DNA of 64,000 nucleotides from Ascaphus truei. Its lineage: Eukaryota; Chordata; Amphibia; Anura; Ascaphidae. Below, piece after piece: positions 43,510 to 54,059 of the stretch. How positions within the stretch are numbered: position 1 is the first letter of the stretch; every line of letters begins with the position of its first letter. The stretch spans positions 122,595,149 through 122,659,148 of the forward strand of contig CM071568.1 of the NCBI GenBank assembly GCA_036426205.1. The letters are read 5' to 3'. The position numbers and the translations under genes are program-made. The notes beneath the pieces were generated by a model. That model ran no database searches and was not told the origin of the DNA. It was given only the letters and a program-made list of their open reading frames with translations.

Positions 43510-46281
43510 ATGAATGCTACCTCATTCATTGAACAGACTGACAGTGCAATCCAAAATGGCGGCTCCCGCTTCCCTGGGAGACCGCGTGGGCCGAGTGCAG
43601 AGAATTCTGCACATGCAAAACTTGCAGGGAGTTGGCCAGGAGTGGCGCCAACAGGAGAGCCCCGCCCTGATGGGGGGTATGGCGCGAAAACTGTGGCCGC
43701 GCCTTCATGGACAGTGACTAATTCAGCCCCAGTGCTGGGTCACCCGATAAATCTATGGGACCTCCCCCTAATCTCAACCAGGGGGAATGGCTTCCAATTA
43801 TGCCCCGTGGGCATGAGCCCAGCGGACCCAGGAACTGGTGCACTGACGGCGCAACTACCTGAAGTAGTTCCGGCCGCTGGAGTGGCGTGCAAAGAGGAAG
43901 GGTACTTTGCACGCAAGGCAGCTGAAAGAAAACGGCTGGAATTGGCGGCAAAAGAGGAACCCCACCCTGTTGGGGATAAGGGCGCGAAAGCTGTGACCGC
44001 GGCCACTAGGACTGAAAGAGGTGCGGCCTTAATTAAAGGACATCCTATCCCGTTGTGGGACCCGCCCATAATCTCAACCAGGGGGAGTGGTTTCCAATTA
44101 TGCCCATTGGGCATGAATCCAGCGGAGCAAGGAACTGGTGAGCCGGCCGCACCCTTACAGAATGTAATCCCTGTAATTGGTGCTGCTTGTGAGGGAAAGG
44201 ATAAAGCGACTGAGCAAATTTGGCCGGGGATGGTGCCAAATAAGGAGTGGTGCTCGGGTGTTGGCGCGAAACCTGAAGCCACGCCCCCCAGGACTGTGAA
44301 AAGTTCAGCCCCTGTGCCGGGGCATCCAATTAACTTGTGGGACCCTCCCCAAATATTCACCAGGGGGAGGGGTCTCTATCTCTGCCAGGCAAGACCCGAG
44401 TTGTCTGAGGGAGGAGCTGGATGTGAGCTTCCTGTTCCACAGTTGCAAGGAGCTGGTGAACAGGAGAGACCACTGTGCAAAGTGTCTCCCGTAACCAGCA
44501 CAACAAAGAGCGAGATGGACATTGGGGTATATCCCTATTTATTGCCAGGAGGCTCCCTGGTAGTCAAGGCGGGAGCAGACACAGCCATGCTGACGGCTGA
44601 AGCCCCGCGTGCGGCCTGCACTGAACCAGTTGATCCCGGAGAATGGGGATCGCTCCTAGTGATCGCAACGGAGCCTAGAGAAAAAGGGGTCTACAACCGC
44701 GGTGAGAACCCGGAACCTCACCGTCGGTCCCCTGCGGAAGTGCCACTACTAGCGTCGGAGTCTGCTTCATCGGACGAGGAGCAGGCAAGCCCGACATCGG
44801 TGGTGATGCGCCTACCGGCGGACCACTACAGCGGTGCTGCAAAAGAACCAGCACTTACCTGTGTCGCAGCGGAGCGGAGTCTCGAGGTGCCGAGATCGCC
44901 TGTGCGGAGACAACCGGAGCGGCGGAGTCCCACGGCCTTGGTGACTTACAGCGCGGAAGGAGGAGAAGATTCCATCCCGAGCCGACGGAGCGGTGAGATA
45001 CATCCTTACCCTCCCCAGGCGCCGGTGGTGGCAACGGCGGCGGAGGAAGGCCTAGCCCAGGCCCGAGCGGAGCGGAGAGCAGAACCATCACTTCCGGCGG
45101 CGGATGTCGTTGTGGAGGAAGAGATCCCGCATGGGGATCCCTCGCAAGATGGCGGAGTATCCGGTTCCGGTGATGACGTCACTTCCGGCGGAGGTAGCGG
45201 AACGATCGGAGAGATGACAACAATGCCTCGGCGATCGGGCAGTGCTTCCCGATCACCTGTGTCAACCAAGAGCTGGCAGGCTGCGAGGAGAGCTGAGACG
45301 GGTGAGGCCCAACCAGCGGCACATCCGCACAATGATACGGGACTATCCGAAGGCAGAGAGCGGGTCGGAACCCCGCGGATGCCCATTTCCTGTCCCTATG
45401 CCCAACCCCATGCCCTAGCTAAAGCCCCTGTCCCTGTCACCTTTTCCTGTGGGTCCACATCCAGTTTGGGAGTGTCGGAAGGGTCCCAGGGAATCGGTGA
45501 GGAACGGACTGGGGAGAGACTGAACAGTTATGCTTCGGAGGGTGGTTCAAGGGGTGGAGGGCAACTGGGTAAGGCATCGGTGGACCGGTGGGTGCCTAAT
45601 GTACCCGATTCGGCAGAGGAAAAGGTACCGGGATCATACCCATGGTCTAGGCCTCTTTCATCAAGGACCTCTGGGGTATCTTCTTGGGGGGATACAGAGG
45701 AGGGGGACTCACTAGAGTGGGGGTCTGAGGAACGTAAGGAGACCCGATGGTGGGCTCCCTTATTTGAGGGATACGTGGGGTGGATGGACCGCACACGGTT
45801 CTTACTACAGAAAGGGGACGTAGTGGACTATTGGTGGGCGGTGGGGGAATTTACACCGGCCCAGAGGAAGAGGGAGATGCAGGAACGATGGTTTCAGATA
45901 TGTCAGCATAATATAGAGCCTATGGGGCCTGGGATATTATCTGACCCCGTGGACACAGACGAGCCCCTGTCATGGGTGTTGCTAGGGAGGGCAGGGAACG
46001 CAGAGCTGACTAGGAGCAGCCGGGCCGAGAGGGCTATTATAGCCAAGTACAAACACTCGCATGGCCTGGAATACCCATACGTCCCTGAGCCCCTCATGGA
46101 GGGAGAAATTGAGTTTAAGATGGGTTCCACTGGTGAGGATAGGGGATATGGCACTGATGAGGAGGAAGGATCAGGGGAAGAAGATTGGGATCCTGGCGGG
46201 TTACCTAAGAAGTGTCACCCAGAGGGTTACAGCATTGCTGCTTTAAGCCCAGTGGACCATGCTGTGCGCAAGCCACCGTAA
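43510..46281 (+). CDS. 923-residue protein of unknown function encoded by the LTR-B element
   Basis: Intact from ATG to TAA. Residues about 55-300 hold three imperfect repeats of 94-100 residues with the core GHPI-LWDPP-ISTRG then GFQLCP-GM; cores begin near residues 77, 177 and 271. The middle (about 350-720) is Pro/Ser/Glu-rich and probably disordered. Residues about 745-923 are different: Trp-rich (RWWAPLFEGYVGWMDRT, VVDYWWAVGEFTPAQRKREM), then ERWFQICQHNI and an acidic tail (GTDEEEGSGEEDWDPGG). No zinc knuckle, protease, RT or membrane segment. Its place after the primer site is that of gag, so the Trp-rich part may be a diverged gag-like fold; this is inference. I do not recognise the family. 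Intactness in a damaged neighbourhood suggests a young insertion or selection on the ORF. Confidence 0.6.
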   Translation: MNATSFIEQTDSAIQNGGSRFPGRPRGPSAENSAHAKLAGSWPGVAPTGEPRPDGGYGAKTVAAPSWTVTNSAPVLGHPINLWDLPLISTRGNGFQLCPVGMSPADPGTGALTAQLPEVVPAAGVACKEEGYFARKAAERKRLELAAKEEPHPVGDKGAKAVTAATRTERGAALIKGHPIPLWDPPIISTRGSGFQLCPLGMNPAEQGTGEPAAPLQNVIPVIGAACEGKDKATEQIWPGMVPNKEWCSGVGAKPEATPPRTVKSSAPVPGHPINLWDPPQIFTRGRGLYLCQARPELSEGGAGCELPVPQLQGAGEQERPLCKVSPVTSTTKSEMDIGVYPYLLPGGSLVVKAGADTAMLTAEAPRAACTEPVDPGEWGSLLVIATEPREKGVYNRGENPEPHRRSPAEVPLLASESASSDEEQASPTSVVMRLPADHYSGAAKEPALTCVAAERSLEVPRSPVRRQPERRSPTALVTYSAEGGEDSIPSRRSGEIHPYPPQAPVVATAAEEGLAQARAERRAEPSLPAADVVVEEEIPHGDPSQDGGVSGSGDDVTSGGGSGTIGEMTTMPRRSGSASRSPVSTKSWQAARRAETGEAQPAAHPHNDTGLSEGRERVGTPRMPISCPYAQPHALAKAPVPVTFSCGSTSSLGVSEGSQGIGEERTGERLNSYASEGGSRGGGQLGKASVDRWVPNVPDSAEEKVPGSYPWSRPLSSRTSGVSSWGDTEEGDSLEWGSEERKETRWWAPLFEGYVGWMDRTRFLLQKGDVVDYWWAVGEFTPAQRKREMQERWFQICQHNIEPMGPGILSDPVDTDEPLSWVLLGRAGNAELTRSSRAERAIIAKYKHSHGLEYPYVPEPLMEGEIEFKMGSTGEDRGYGTDEEEGSGEEDWDPGGLPKKCHPEGYSIAALSPVDHAVRKPP

Positions 46282-46481
46282 GAGGGTATGGTAGTACCAC
46301 TACTGGATACTCCATAAGGGAGTAACCCTGGTTGTTATACATCTATGTTAGGATGTATCTGTTATGTTTATGATGAAGATATGTACTGTAATGTTGTGAC
46401 TAATTATGTGTGTTCCATTTTACAGTGCTTCCTGAAGAAAGGTACTTCAAATTTAGGTCCCAGCCGGGGACGGTGGGATTC

Positions 46482-46503
46482 ACCAGGGGGAGAATGTAAC
46501 CAT
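46482..46503 (+). other. Polypurine tract and start of 3' LTR
   Basis: CAGGGGGAGAA followed by TGTAACCAT, the same first nine bases as the 5' LTR. After that the sequence is unrelated to the LTR, marking the junction with the next element. Confidence 0.65.
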
Positions 46504-48088
46504 ACATAACTTGTGATCTGCCGCTCACACTAATATCATGCGTCTATTAATGTATAGGGTATACTTGCCGGTGCAAAGAGGATAGGGTTAACAAGCAAAG
46601 ACATACAGAGGAGACATAGAGTCCTCCCCAAAAGATCCTCAGTTGCTGCACACAGGGCTAGAATTTCCTTGAGGGTTTAAATACCGAGTATATCTATGTG
46701 GTTCAGTCAACCATTCAATACAGGTAAGTAGTTGCTCTCAACACTGTGAGAGGACAAATACCACTAAATGCCAAATGGCAAAAAAATAACAAATACTTTA
46801 TTAATATATAAAGGACAAACAACATTAAACGCTCGCTCTAAACTAACTAAAATCAATTAAAATGTGAATGTACCGGGTGTAATCACAGTTGTGGCAATCA
46901 GGATATATTACCCTCAGAATCAATTAGTGAGTGTGTGCAACACACAAGTAGTTTATACAAATCAGATGTATGTGTGTTGTGGATAGCCGTTCACAATGGT
47001 GGCTATATATAGTGTGCAGATGTCAGTGTGTTGGGTATATGTCGCAAAATCCTAACATATGATTCCAATGATAACCCAACTTCCTTGTGCCTCTCCAATT
47101 ATATAGTGGAGTATGCCTAAATTGTTGCTGACACTCTATTTCACGCACACATTCAAACAGAGATGTTATGTTGCACACTCCTGATAGCTCATGATCACTC
47201 ACTCAGTGGGGTATCGACACATATAGTAGCTAATGTATAGTGTGTCTGTGTCGAATGTTAGTCCAATGTGCTACAGTGTCAAATGACCAACATTTAGATA
47301 CTAGTGCAGATCGGAACACATAGCAAATAAGGATAATATCCCCGCAGCTGCCTAATGCATGGACTGATCTCACCCGGTAGCTGCCTCCTCCACGACGTCA
47401 ACGCGATGACGTCATGCCGACGTACGTTTCGCGCGTAGGGGGACCTGCGCTTTCTCAAGGTGGGAGGTGCTAGTGCAGAGCAGCGCTGTCCTTTTATATG
47501 CTACTACCGAATGGTGGGCGGTGTGTATATCTCCCTACTTAAAGCTGTAGGCTGTCTGACTGAACCGCAAGCAATTTAAAGTTGTCCAATCACGGGACTG
47601 TGTGTGTTAGTTCCAATTCGTCTGTCTATCTGTCACTGGGTCAGTCTGGTTTCGTGTATCATGGCACGTTATGTACAGTTCACAATATATACAGTGTATG
47701 AGATGGTTAGTGCCTAATCATGTGGATCTGGCTACTATTGAGACCTGTACGTGTGATGATTTAAAATCTGTGACACCTCATAAAAGAAGGATGTCTAAAG
47801 CCACCCACATGGTATACCATGGAGCTAGTGTGTAGTGTTCCACTAGGGGTATACATATAACCTTATTCTTAGTTGTACTGATAATGGAAAAGGTGACACT
47901 GGTTCCCTTTGGGTTCCATGAAATGGTATATGCTACTTGATCTTATTACTATATCATCAGTGAGTTATCACCAAATTGTGTTAGTACACGTATCCTTTAT
48001 CTGATGTTCCTGCCTATGAATGGGACCCATATATACCTCTTCCATATATTAATACTCAAACCAATACCTCAGCATAGGTAAAAGCATA

Positions 48089-48485
48089 CTGCACCGACAC
48101 ACTTTATTCGAGCAAATACCCAGTATGTACCTGGCAGATACCTGGAATGCGCCGCTCCTCACCTCTGACAAGCCCTGTTGCGTTTGCCTTCCCAGCCTGG
48201 GTTCATGCCTGGCTGACGGGCGGCTGATCTGTTAAATGATAATGATTAGGATTTAATAGGCTGCAATGCTTCGCGTGTCTACCAGATGGCATAAATTCAT
48301 GAATTGTAATGCAGTATATATATATATACTGTGCAGTATTGCAGCCAGCAGGAATAAAATGCTTCAATCCCTGCCTGGAAAATACCTCAATGCACTCGGG
48401 CAGAAAACAGTCACAAACCTCAATACACCCGGGTATACCCGAATTCGTGGGACTAGCCGTGCTCGAATAAAGTGTGTCGCCAGTG
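48089..48485. mobile_element. 397-bp inverted-repeat DNA element (TA target)
   Basis: A perfect 20-bp inverted repeat CGACACACTTTATTCGAGCA (48095-48114, inverted at 48460-48479). TA stands at both outer edges (48087-48088, 48486-48487). No transposase. It is probably a MITE inserted in the PLE 3' region. Confidence 0.7.
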
Positions 48486-48796
48486 TATGCATACATAAGT
48501 GGATGTATGTATTGTATTCATGTAGGAATGTCCTAACTTATGTTGTCCGCCCCGAAGGTCAAAACGAACACCTAGTTTAAGCTATATACCATAAATCCCC
48601 CCCCCCAAAACACACCAAATTTAAGTTCAGTATAGATGTTTATAACAGGTGTACTGATGGAAATCTGAAGGTGTAGGAATGTGGATAGCCATAATATGGT
48701 CCGCCCAAAGGGTCAATACGGACCAAAATTTAAGCTATATCCCAGTTAAACCTAGCGTACATCTAGGTGTTCCCAATACATGGATATCAGGGTACT

Positions 48797-49140
48797 TCAG
48801 ATAAAAGAGGTATATATGTAGCCCTCATTTAGGCCTACAGGACTTAATGTTCTCAATGTATAGATCCACTTGCATTCTGTCTGCAAGAGGACCTTATTCC
48901 AATTACCCTTCCGCTGACCCCAGGGGATGTGTTCGATACCAATGAACACTAGTTTATCACTATTCCCATCATGTTCGATTGTCACATGTCGTGCAAGTGG
49001 GGTGTCTTTCGCATTTCTAATGGATCCCAGGTGTTCCAGTATCCTGATTTTAAAATGTCTAAAGGTTTTACCCACATACATTTTTCCACAGGAACAGATG
49101 ACTAGGTAGATGACTCCTTCTGTAGTGCAATTGTATTGTA
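48797..49140 (-). pseudogene. PLE GIY-YIG endonuclease domain
   Basis: Resumes as NCTTEGVIYLVICSCGKMYV then GKTFRHFKIRILEHLGSIRN, followed by GIEHIPWGQRKGNWNKVLLQ and WIYTLRTLSPVGLNEG. The GIY-YIG pair (VIY and MYVG), the Arg and the Glu can be placed. It is separated from its RT part by the nested LINE, and joins in frame with the 52766 end if the LINE is removed. Confidence 0.85.
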
Positions 49141-52100
49141 TTGTATGTCTTTATTTATATAGCGCCATTAGTGTACATAGCGCTTCACAGTAGTAATACA
49201 TGTGGTAATCAAATAAATAACAGATAATATAAATAACAGATCATGGGAATAAGTGCTTTAGACATAAAAGTAACATTTCGGAAGAGGAGTCCCTGCCCCG
49301 AGGAGCTTACAGTCTAATTGGTAGGTAGGGAGAACGTACAGAGACAGTAGGAGGGAGTTCTGGTAAGTGCGTCTGCAGGGGGCCAAGCTTTATGTATCGT
49401 GTTTAGAATATCCACAGTGCTATTCATTGCTCTTTAAGCAAGTGTGTCTTAAGGTGGTCTTAAGGTGGATAGAAGGGTGCTAGTCGGGTACTGAGGGGAA
49501 GGGCATTCCAGAGGTGTGGGGAGTCATGAAAAAGGTTTAAGGCGGGAGAGGGCTTTAGATACAAAGGGGGTAGAAAGAAGACATCCTTGAGAAGAACGCA
49601 AGAGTCTGGATGGTGCATACCGAGAAATTAGGGATGAGATGTAGGAGGGGCAGAAGAATGTACCTTTAAAAGTGAGGAGAAAATGGATGTGAGATGCGGG
49701 ATTTGATCGAAGCCAGGAGAGGGATTTCATGAGGGGAGATGCTGAGACAGATCTAGGAAAGAGTAGAGTGATTCTGGCAGCAGCATTTAGGATAGATTGT
49801 AGGGGAGACGGTGAGAGGCAGGAAGCCGGACAGCAGGAGGTTACAGTAATCAAGACGGGAGAGAATGAGGGCCTGAGTCAGAGTTTTAGCAGTCGAACAC
49901 CAGAGGAAAGGGCGTATCTTAGTTATATTGCGGAGGAAAAAGCGACAAGTTTTAGAAATGTTTTGAATGTGAGGGGCGAATGTAGAGAGGAGTCGAACGT
50001 GACCCCTAGGCAGCGTGCTTGGGCTACTGGGTGAATGATTGTAGTTGCAACATTAAGGTGGAAGGAGGTTAGGGCCAGGTTTGGGAGGAAGTATGAGGAG
50101 CTCTGTTTTAGCCATTTTGTTTAAGAGGCGTCGGAGGGCCATCCAGATGATATTAGCAGAGAGACATTCAGAAACTTTGGTTTGTAACAAGGTGTAGGTC
50201 AGGTGTTGAAAAGTATATTTTTGTGTGTCGTCGGCAAGAGGTGATATTAAACCCAAAAGATGTTATTAGGTCACCTAGAGAGAGTGTGTACAGAGAAAAG
50301 AGAAGAGTCCCAGGACAGAGCCTGGGGTACCCCACAGAGAGATCATAGAGGAGGAGGAGGTGTTAGCAAAGAGACACTAAGTACGATGGGAGAGGTAGGA
50401 TGAGATCCAGATAGAGCTTGTTCCGATACCTAGAGTATGGAGATGTGGAGGAGAAGAGGGTGGTCCACGGTGTCAAATGCTGCAGAGAGGTCAGTAATAT
50501 GAGCAGAGTGTAAGACCTCTGTCTTTGGCAGCATGGAGGTCATCAGTTATTTTGTGAGGGCTGTTTCGGTGGAGTGAGCAGTGCGGAAGCCAGATTGTAG
50601 ATGGTCTAGGAGAAATAGGTGTTGAAAAATGCAGCAAGCGAGAGAATACAAGCGTTCAAGTATTTTAGAGGCAAAAGGCAGAGAGAGACAGGTCGATAGT
50701 TAGAAAGACAGGTAGGATCAAGCTTGCTTTTTTGATTAATGGTATGACTGTTGCATGTTTGAAGAGGATGGAAGGTTCCAGAGCAGAGGGAGGAGGTTAA
50801 AATGTGTGTAAGCGATGGATTTAGTAGATCTAGAGGTTTTAGGAGATGGGAGGGAATGGGGTCAAGAGGGCAAGTGGTAGAGGGAGAAGAGGAGATCAAC
50901 AGCGACACATCCTCCTCTGAGACAGTGGAAAAAGACTCAAGGAAGGCAGGAGGAGAGTTAGGAAGAGGTGTAGGATGGGGGGAAGAAACAGAGGGGATGT
51001 TCTGCCGTATAGATTCCACCTTTTCCTTAAAATAGTCAGCAAAGTCCTGAGCGGAGATGGAGGAAGGAGAGGCAGCTGAGGGTGGTTTGAGTAGAGTATC
51101 AAAGACAGAGAACAGTTGGCGTGGGTTAGACTTGTGCATGTTGATTAGTGCAGCAAAGTAGGCTTGTTTAGCTTGCGAGAGGGCAGAGTTGAAACAGGAT
51201 AGCATAAATTTGTAGTAAAGGAAGTCTGCGAGAGTGTGAGACTTCCTCCAGAGGCGTTCAGAGGAACGAGTGGAGGAACGCAGCATGCGCGTGTGGGAAT
51301 TTAGCCAGGGTCTAGGGTTAGAAGGGCGAGGGCGGCAGAGAGAAAGTGGGGCATGTAGATCAAGAGACGAGGACAAGACAGAGTTGTACTTTCTGACCAG
51401 GTTGTCAGGGTCTGTAGCAGAGCTGAGAGAGGAGAGGGAGGAGTGTAAAGTGGACTCAAAGTCAGGTAAGTGAATAGAGCGCAGGTTTCTGCAGAACCGG
51501 GGGGTAGATGGAGGTGGAGAAGGGGAGAAGCGAGATAAAGAGAATGAGATGAGATGATGGTCAGAGAGAGGAAAAGGGGAAATGGAGAAATCAGAGAGAG
51601 AGAAGTTTTTAGTGAAAACCAGGTCTAAGTAGTGGCCATCCTTGTGGGTGCTGGCTGCAGTCCACTGTTGAAGGCCAAAAGAAGAGGTAAGAGAAAGAAA
51701 GCGGGAAGCCCAAGAGAGAGAGGGGTCATCAATGTGGCAATTGAAGTCCCCAAGGAGAAGAACAGGGGAGTCTGAGGAGAGAAAGAAAGAGAGCCAGGAT
51801 TCAAAGTGAGAGAGAAAGGCAGAAGGGGGATGAGTAGAGGTAGGTGGGTGATAGATGACCGCCACATGAACAGGGAGAGGAGAGAAGATCTGGACAGTGT
51901 GAGCCTCAAAGGAGGGAAAAGCAAGAGAGGGGGGAATAGGAAGGGTTCGGTAACGGCAGAGAGAGGAGAGCAGGAGCCCCACGCCTCCACCCCTGCCATC
52001 AGGGCGCGGAGTGTGGGAGAAGGAAAGGCCACCATAGGAGAGGGCAGCTTCCAGAGCAGAGTCAGACTGAGTGAGCCAGGTCTCAGTTATAGCAAAGAGA

Positions 52101-52765
52101 AGCAGGGAGTGAGAGAGAAAGAAGTCATGTACAGAGAGGAACTTGTTAGAGAGGGAGCGAGCATTCCAAAGGGCACAGGAGAAAGGGAGAGAGGAGGGAG
52201 GGTGGCAGGGGATGGGTATGAGGTTGGAGGGGTTGACACCAGAAGGAGTAGAAGTTGCATGTGGGAGACGAGGACGAGAGCAAGTTGAAATAAGACAGGG
52301 ACCAGGATTGGGAGAGATATCCCCAGAAGCAAGGAGGAGAAGCATGGATAGAAAGAGGATGTGTGAGGAGGATTTGTAGGGGTGTTTTTTAGTGCAGGGG
52401 ATATAGCTGTGTGGTGTCAGAGGACGCAGGTAAGAAAGGAGTTCATGTGAACTGAGAAGTGGTGAAGAAAGGAGAGATGGAGATATATGAATAGAGTTTG
52501 AGACATACTTAGGCTGGTAAAAAGAAGTGCATAATTTGAGAAGAAGTGAAGTCACAGCAAATATAAATGGTAAAGGCAGCATCACAGCAGTAATGATGCA
52601 GTCTGGTATTGATGATATCCTCCTTTCCAGCGTAGTTCAAATGCAGGAATCAGGGCCAGATGGGGTGTCCACTTCTTCCTCACTTCTTTTGAACTTCCTT
52701 TTAAACTTCAGTTGTTCAATAGTCATGCCACTTATAATGGGCTACTTGGAAATGGGCTGTTTAAT
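49130..52765 (-). mobile_element. CR1/L2-type LINE inserted in the PLE
   Basis: Ends on the left with a GGCGCTATATAAATAAAGAC-like tail and (TACAA)n at about 49128-49160, a usual LINE 3' tail. Coding order on the minus strand: endonuclease and RT start (52585-50606), broken RT (50600-50050, with ADDTQ at about 50230) and C-terminal part (49853-49524, ILNAAARI and SLSWLRS). The 5' boundary near 52765 is where PLE coding stops. Confidence 0.8.
50606..52585 (-). CDS. LINE ORF2: AP-type endonuclease and start of RT (659 codons, truncated by a stop)
   Basis: Ser/Pro-rich N-terminus with SGDISPNPGP, a motif seen at the start of CR1/L2-type ORF2. Then the endonuclease: ALWNARSLSNKF, FAITETWLTQSD, LLLGDFNCHID, HYLDLVFTKN and LSDHHLISFSLS, giving the N, E, D/N and SDH residues. 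The RT begins with PLDPIPSHLLKPL and SNYRPVSLCLLP. A stop at 50606 precedes the catalytic RT boxes, which continue in broken frames, so the element is inactive. Confidence 0.85.
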   Translation of the reverse strand: MMLPLPFIFAVTSLLLKLCTSFYQPKYVSNSIHISPSLLSSPLLSSHELLSYLRPLTPHSYIPCTKKHPYKSSSHILFLSMLLLLASGDISPNPGPCLISTCSRPRLPHATSTPSGVNPSNLIPIPCHPPSSLPFSCALWNARSLSNKFLSVHDFFLSHSLLLFAITETWLTQSDSALEAALSYGGLSFSHTPRPDGRGGGVGLLLSSLCRYRTLPIPPSLAFPSFEAHTVQIFSPLPVHVAVIYHPPTSTHPPSAFLSHFESWLSFFLSSDSPVLLLGDFNCHIDDPSLSWASRFLSLTSSFGLQQWTAASTHKDGHYLDLVFTKNFSLSDFSISPFPLSDHHLISFSLSRFSPSPPPSTPRFCRNLRSIHLPDFESTLHSSLSSLSSATDPDNLVRKYNSVLSSSLDLHAPLSLCRPRPSNPRPWLNSHTRMLRSSTRSSERLWRKSHTLADFLYYKFMLSCFNSALSQAKQAYFAALINMHKSNPRQLFSVFDTLLKPPSAASPSSISAQDFADYFKEKVESIRQNIPSVSSPHPTPLPNSPPAFLESFSTVSEEDVSLLISSSPSTTCPLDPIPSHLLKPLDLLNPSLTHILTSSLCSGTFHPLQTCNSHTINQKSKLDPTCLSNYRPVSLCLLPLKYLNACILSLAAFFNTYFS

Positions 52766-53588
52766 GTATTCTTTAATCTTAAAGACCCTGTTCTTGCTAG
52801 AGTCTGAAAACTCAGTGGTCTTAGGTACAAATTTACATGCTTTGCACTTCCCGCAGGGGTATGATCCTTTGGGTTTTTGACCTAGCCAGGTACTCCTCAC
52901 TTTAGTTTGAAAGTGACTTCTCACTAGGATATCTTTTAGATTCCTACTTCTCCTGCTAGTAAGTTTAGGTTTAGTGGATAGAGCCACCTTCAAATCATCG
53001 TCATCCAGGAGGATATGCCAATGTTTGTTTAGGATACGGTAAATCTGGCCCCATTGGTCGCTGAAGGTTCCAATGAATCGTATGGGTTTGTATCCCTCCC
53101 CTGGATTGCTACGATTGGTGGTGGTGAGAAGCTGAGTTCTTGGTGTGTTTAATGCCCGATTGTATGCTTTAGTCAAGCTGCCTTTAGGATGCCCTCTGTC
53201 TAGGAATCTGTCTGTGAGTAACTTGGCCTGCTCTTTGTACTCAGGAAGAGTCGAACAATTTTGCCGAACCCGTAAATATTGGCCTATAGGGATGGCATTA
53301 ATGACATGTTTCGGGTGTTGGCTCTCTGCCCTGAGTAGGCTATTAGTTGCCGTACTCTTCCTATATATGGTGGTCTCTAGTTTTCCTGTTTCCGCCTTAA
53401 GAATAGTGATATCCAGGAAGTCTATACTGACCAAGCTCGAGACAGTGGCGAGTTTCAGATTGTTGCTGTTCGTATTTAGCACCTTAACAAACTCAACTAG
53501 AAGGTCCCCCGTGCCCGTCCATAGTAGGAAAATATCGTCTATGAATCTTACCCATAGATCAATGAAGATGGTATAGGCTTCCAGGGCT
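52766..53588 (-). pseudogene. PLE RT C-terminal part and linker
   Basis: Starts inside the RT with VRFIDDIFLLW (intact FIDD, about 53550-53530), then SIDFLDITILKAE, TTIYRKSTATNSLL, ESQHPKHVINAIPIGQYLR, and the Cys motif PCGKCKACKFVP that precedes the endonuclease in this group. The frame stays open to the LINE junction near 52765 (FKIKEYI), where the PLE frame is cut. Confidence 0.85.
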
Positions 53589-53590
53589 TC

Positions 53591-54059
53591 GCTAATAAGT
53601 TAGTAGCACAGCCCACAAAGTAATCATTGAATGCGTTTGCAATGTGACTAGAATTTGACAGAGTTATATCATCCCTAATGATATTGGATGGTTGTTGATG
53701 GCTACAAGGCTGGAATATATTGTTGATTACCTTCCAGAAGTTAGCTGGATTTTATGTATTCTGGTGTGAATTTTCAGTGTAATATTGTGCTTTTGCATGT
53801 ATTGTTTGCCTTGTACATGCATTCCGCAGGCACTTGTAGTGATTAAGATCCTTGGTAGTACCAGTTACTTTGTAACTTTTCCACAAGGCATCCCTAAAAT
53901 GGTAAAGCACTATGAAGTCGGTTGTAACCCACGGAAGGAGGGCCCCCAGTACTCTTAATCTGTGTAGTGGAGTATGGGTATCACAGAGTTTTAAGAACTC
54001 GGATTGCAACTAATCGAGAGCATATTCGGGGTCAGGTATTAAGTCGATTCTGTACCAAG
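53591..54059 (-). mobile_element. CR1/L2-type LINE fragment (duplicate)
   Basis: Contains the same linker ORF as 41726-41469 (FLKLCDTHTPLHRLRVLGAL), here at 54009-53752 with one residue changed. Confidence 0.85.

Larger units (their letters stand above)
41777..46503 (+). mobile_element. LTR-B retrotransposon carrying a large ORF of unknown function
   Basis: Order: 5' LTR (41777-42683), primer site (42686-42703), leader, ORF (43222/43510-46281), purine tract (46482-46494) and the first nine bases of a 3' LTR (TGTAACCAT), where a Penelope-like element takes over. It is inserted in a LINE with CAAG at the left boundary. No protease, RT, RNase H or integrase is encoded, so mobilisation would need enzymes from a partner. 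The ORF spans most of the interior, unlike small TRIM-type elements. Confidence 0.75.
46504..53590 (-). mobile_element. Penelope-like element, 5'-truncated, with nested insertions
   Basis: Minus strand: RT end and linker (53588-52766), GIY-YIG endonuclease (49140-48797) and a long 3' region with the hallmark ACCTTGAGAAAGCGCAGG-to-GCGCGAAACGTACG (47465-47425), ending at about 46504 against the LTR-B 3' LTR start. The 5' truncation at 53590 abuts the duplicated LINE fragment. A LINE (49130-52765) splits the coding part and a 397-bp inverted-repeat element (48089-48485) sits in the 3' region. Confidence 0.8.

Noticed and set aside
46495..46560. A complete 3' LTR for the large-ORF element
   Set aside because: Only nine bases match the 5' LTR; what follows belongs to the Penelope-like element.
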